Shown here: positions 63,834 to 64,000 of the stretch, piece after piece
Numbering within the stretch: the first letter of the stretch is position 1
Layout of the letters: each line of letters begins with the position of its first letter
Assembly: GCF_002263215.1 (NCBI RefSeq)
Contig: NZ_NLFK01000007.1
Span: 88,455 to 152,454 of the forward strand
Direction of reading: 5' to 3'
DNA: 64,000 bases
From: Actinobacillus seminis
Lineage (GTDB): Bacteria > Pseudomonadota > Gammaproteobacteria > Enterobacterales > Pasteurellaceae
Program-made: the position numbers and the translations under genes
The notes under the pieces: model-generated
Databases searched by the model: none
Seen by the model: only the letters and a program-made list of their open reading frames with translations
Told to the model about the DNA's origin: nothing

Positions 63834-63950
63834 ATTTGGCAGTGTCCTACTCTCACATGGGGATACCCCACACTACCATCGGCGTTACAGCGTTTCACTT
63901 CTAAGTTCGGCATGGAATTAGGTGGTCCCACTGCACTATTGCTGCCAAAA
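63834..63950 (-). rRNA. rrf: 5S ribosomal RNA
   Basis: The minus strand contains CATGCCGAACTTAGAAGTGA, AACGCCGATGGTAGTGTGGG and AGAGTAGGACACTGCC, all hallmarks of 5S rRNA, and the terminal stem TTTGGCAG/CTGCCAAA. It is followed by tRNA-Asp and tRNA-Trp, the distal end of an rRNA operon whose 23S gene should lie right of the window. End points are set by the stem and are good to a few bases. Confidence 0.95.
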
Positions 63951-64000
63951 AATTTTTATTTGTTAACCTACTCTATAATAAATAGGCTAACAAAATAATG

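Noticed and set aside
63645..63998. 117-codon plus-strand ORF at the right edge
   Set aside because: It runs antisense across two tRNAs and 5S rRNA.

Overview
The window is chromosomal DNA of a Pasteurellaceae bacterium. It carries many copies of the Haemophilus-type DNA uptake sequence AAGTGCGGT and its complement (for example 2562, 11801, 15374). Its gene clusters match the Haemophilus influenzae core genome: recO-rlmD-relA-dgkA, envC-yibQ beside gpmA, yrdD-tsaC-aroE, and the tetronate cluster. The Apl-type uptake sequence was not seen, so this is the Haemophilus/Pasteurella/Aggregatibacter/Avibacterium side of the family. The species is not decided here. Ribosomal operons and the 5S end of an rRNA operon are all on the minus strand, so the fork probably runs right to left.

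Layout. 1-2435 (minus): rppH, a TauE/SafE permease, lgt and the 5' end of thyA. 2436-3064: AT-rich non-coding DNA with DnaA boxes and many GATC sites. 3065-11756 (minus): a complete spc operon (rplN to rpmJ) and alpha operon (rpsM to rplQ), with the S4 autoregulatory pseudoknot before rpsM. The S10 operon is absent; chaA sits divergently in its place. 11905-19268: chaA, lptD, tag, tal, yagU, nudJ, rluE. 19593-26717: an L-threonate/D-erythronate catabolic operon (ltnD-otnK-otnC-otnI-denD-gntP) with a divergent DeoR regulator, a 13-bp-arm operator and a CRP-like site. 26718-31963: yibQ, envC, gpmA, comM, a UPF0114 gene.

31964-40034 is the accessory highlight. Eighteen perfect copies of the heptamer CAGCCTA lie 277 bp upstream of a very large trimeric autotransporter adhesin (about 2493 residues once a 1-base frameshift is repaired). 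The adhesin has two YadA-like head/neck regions, a 39-triplet collagen-like segment, repeated stalk modules and a YadA anchor. Codon use shifts sharply inside the gene, suggesting a mosaic.

40253-53467: yrdD-tsaC-aroE, gdhA, an MdtD-like MFS pump, mobB, the rpoE-rseA-rseB-rseC stress operon with a sigma-E promoter, sdhE, dgkA, relA, rlmD, recO. 53700-63529: a thiosulfate-uptake-like yeeE/tusA pair, rsmE-yqgE-yqgF, bamD, rluD-pgeF, plsY, folB, yigB, xerC, dapF. 63653-63950: tRNA-Trp, tRNA-Asp and 5S rRNA, the end of an rRNA operon.

Five genes (otnK, yibQ, the adhesin, relA, xerC) carry apparent frameshifts, each repaired by adding one or two bases, mostly in homopolymers. They may be sequencing deletions, real decay or, for the adhesin, phase variation; sequence alone cannot decide.
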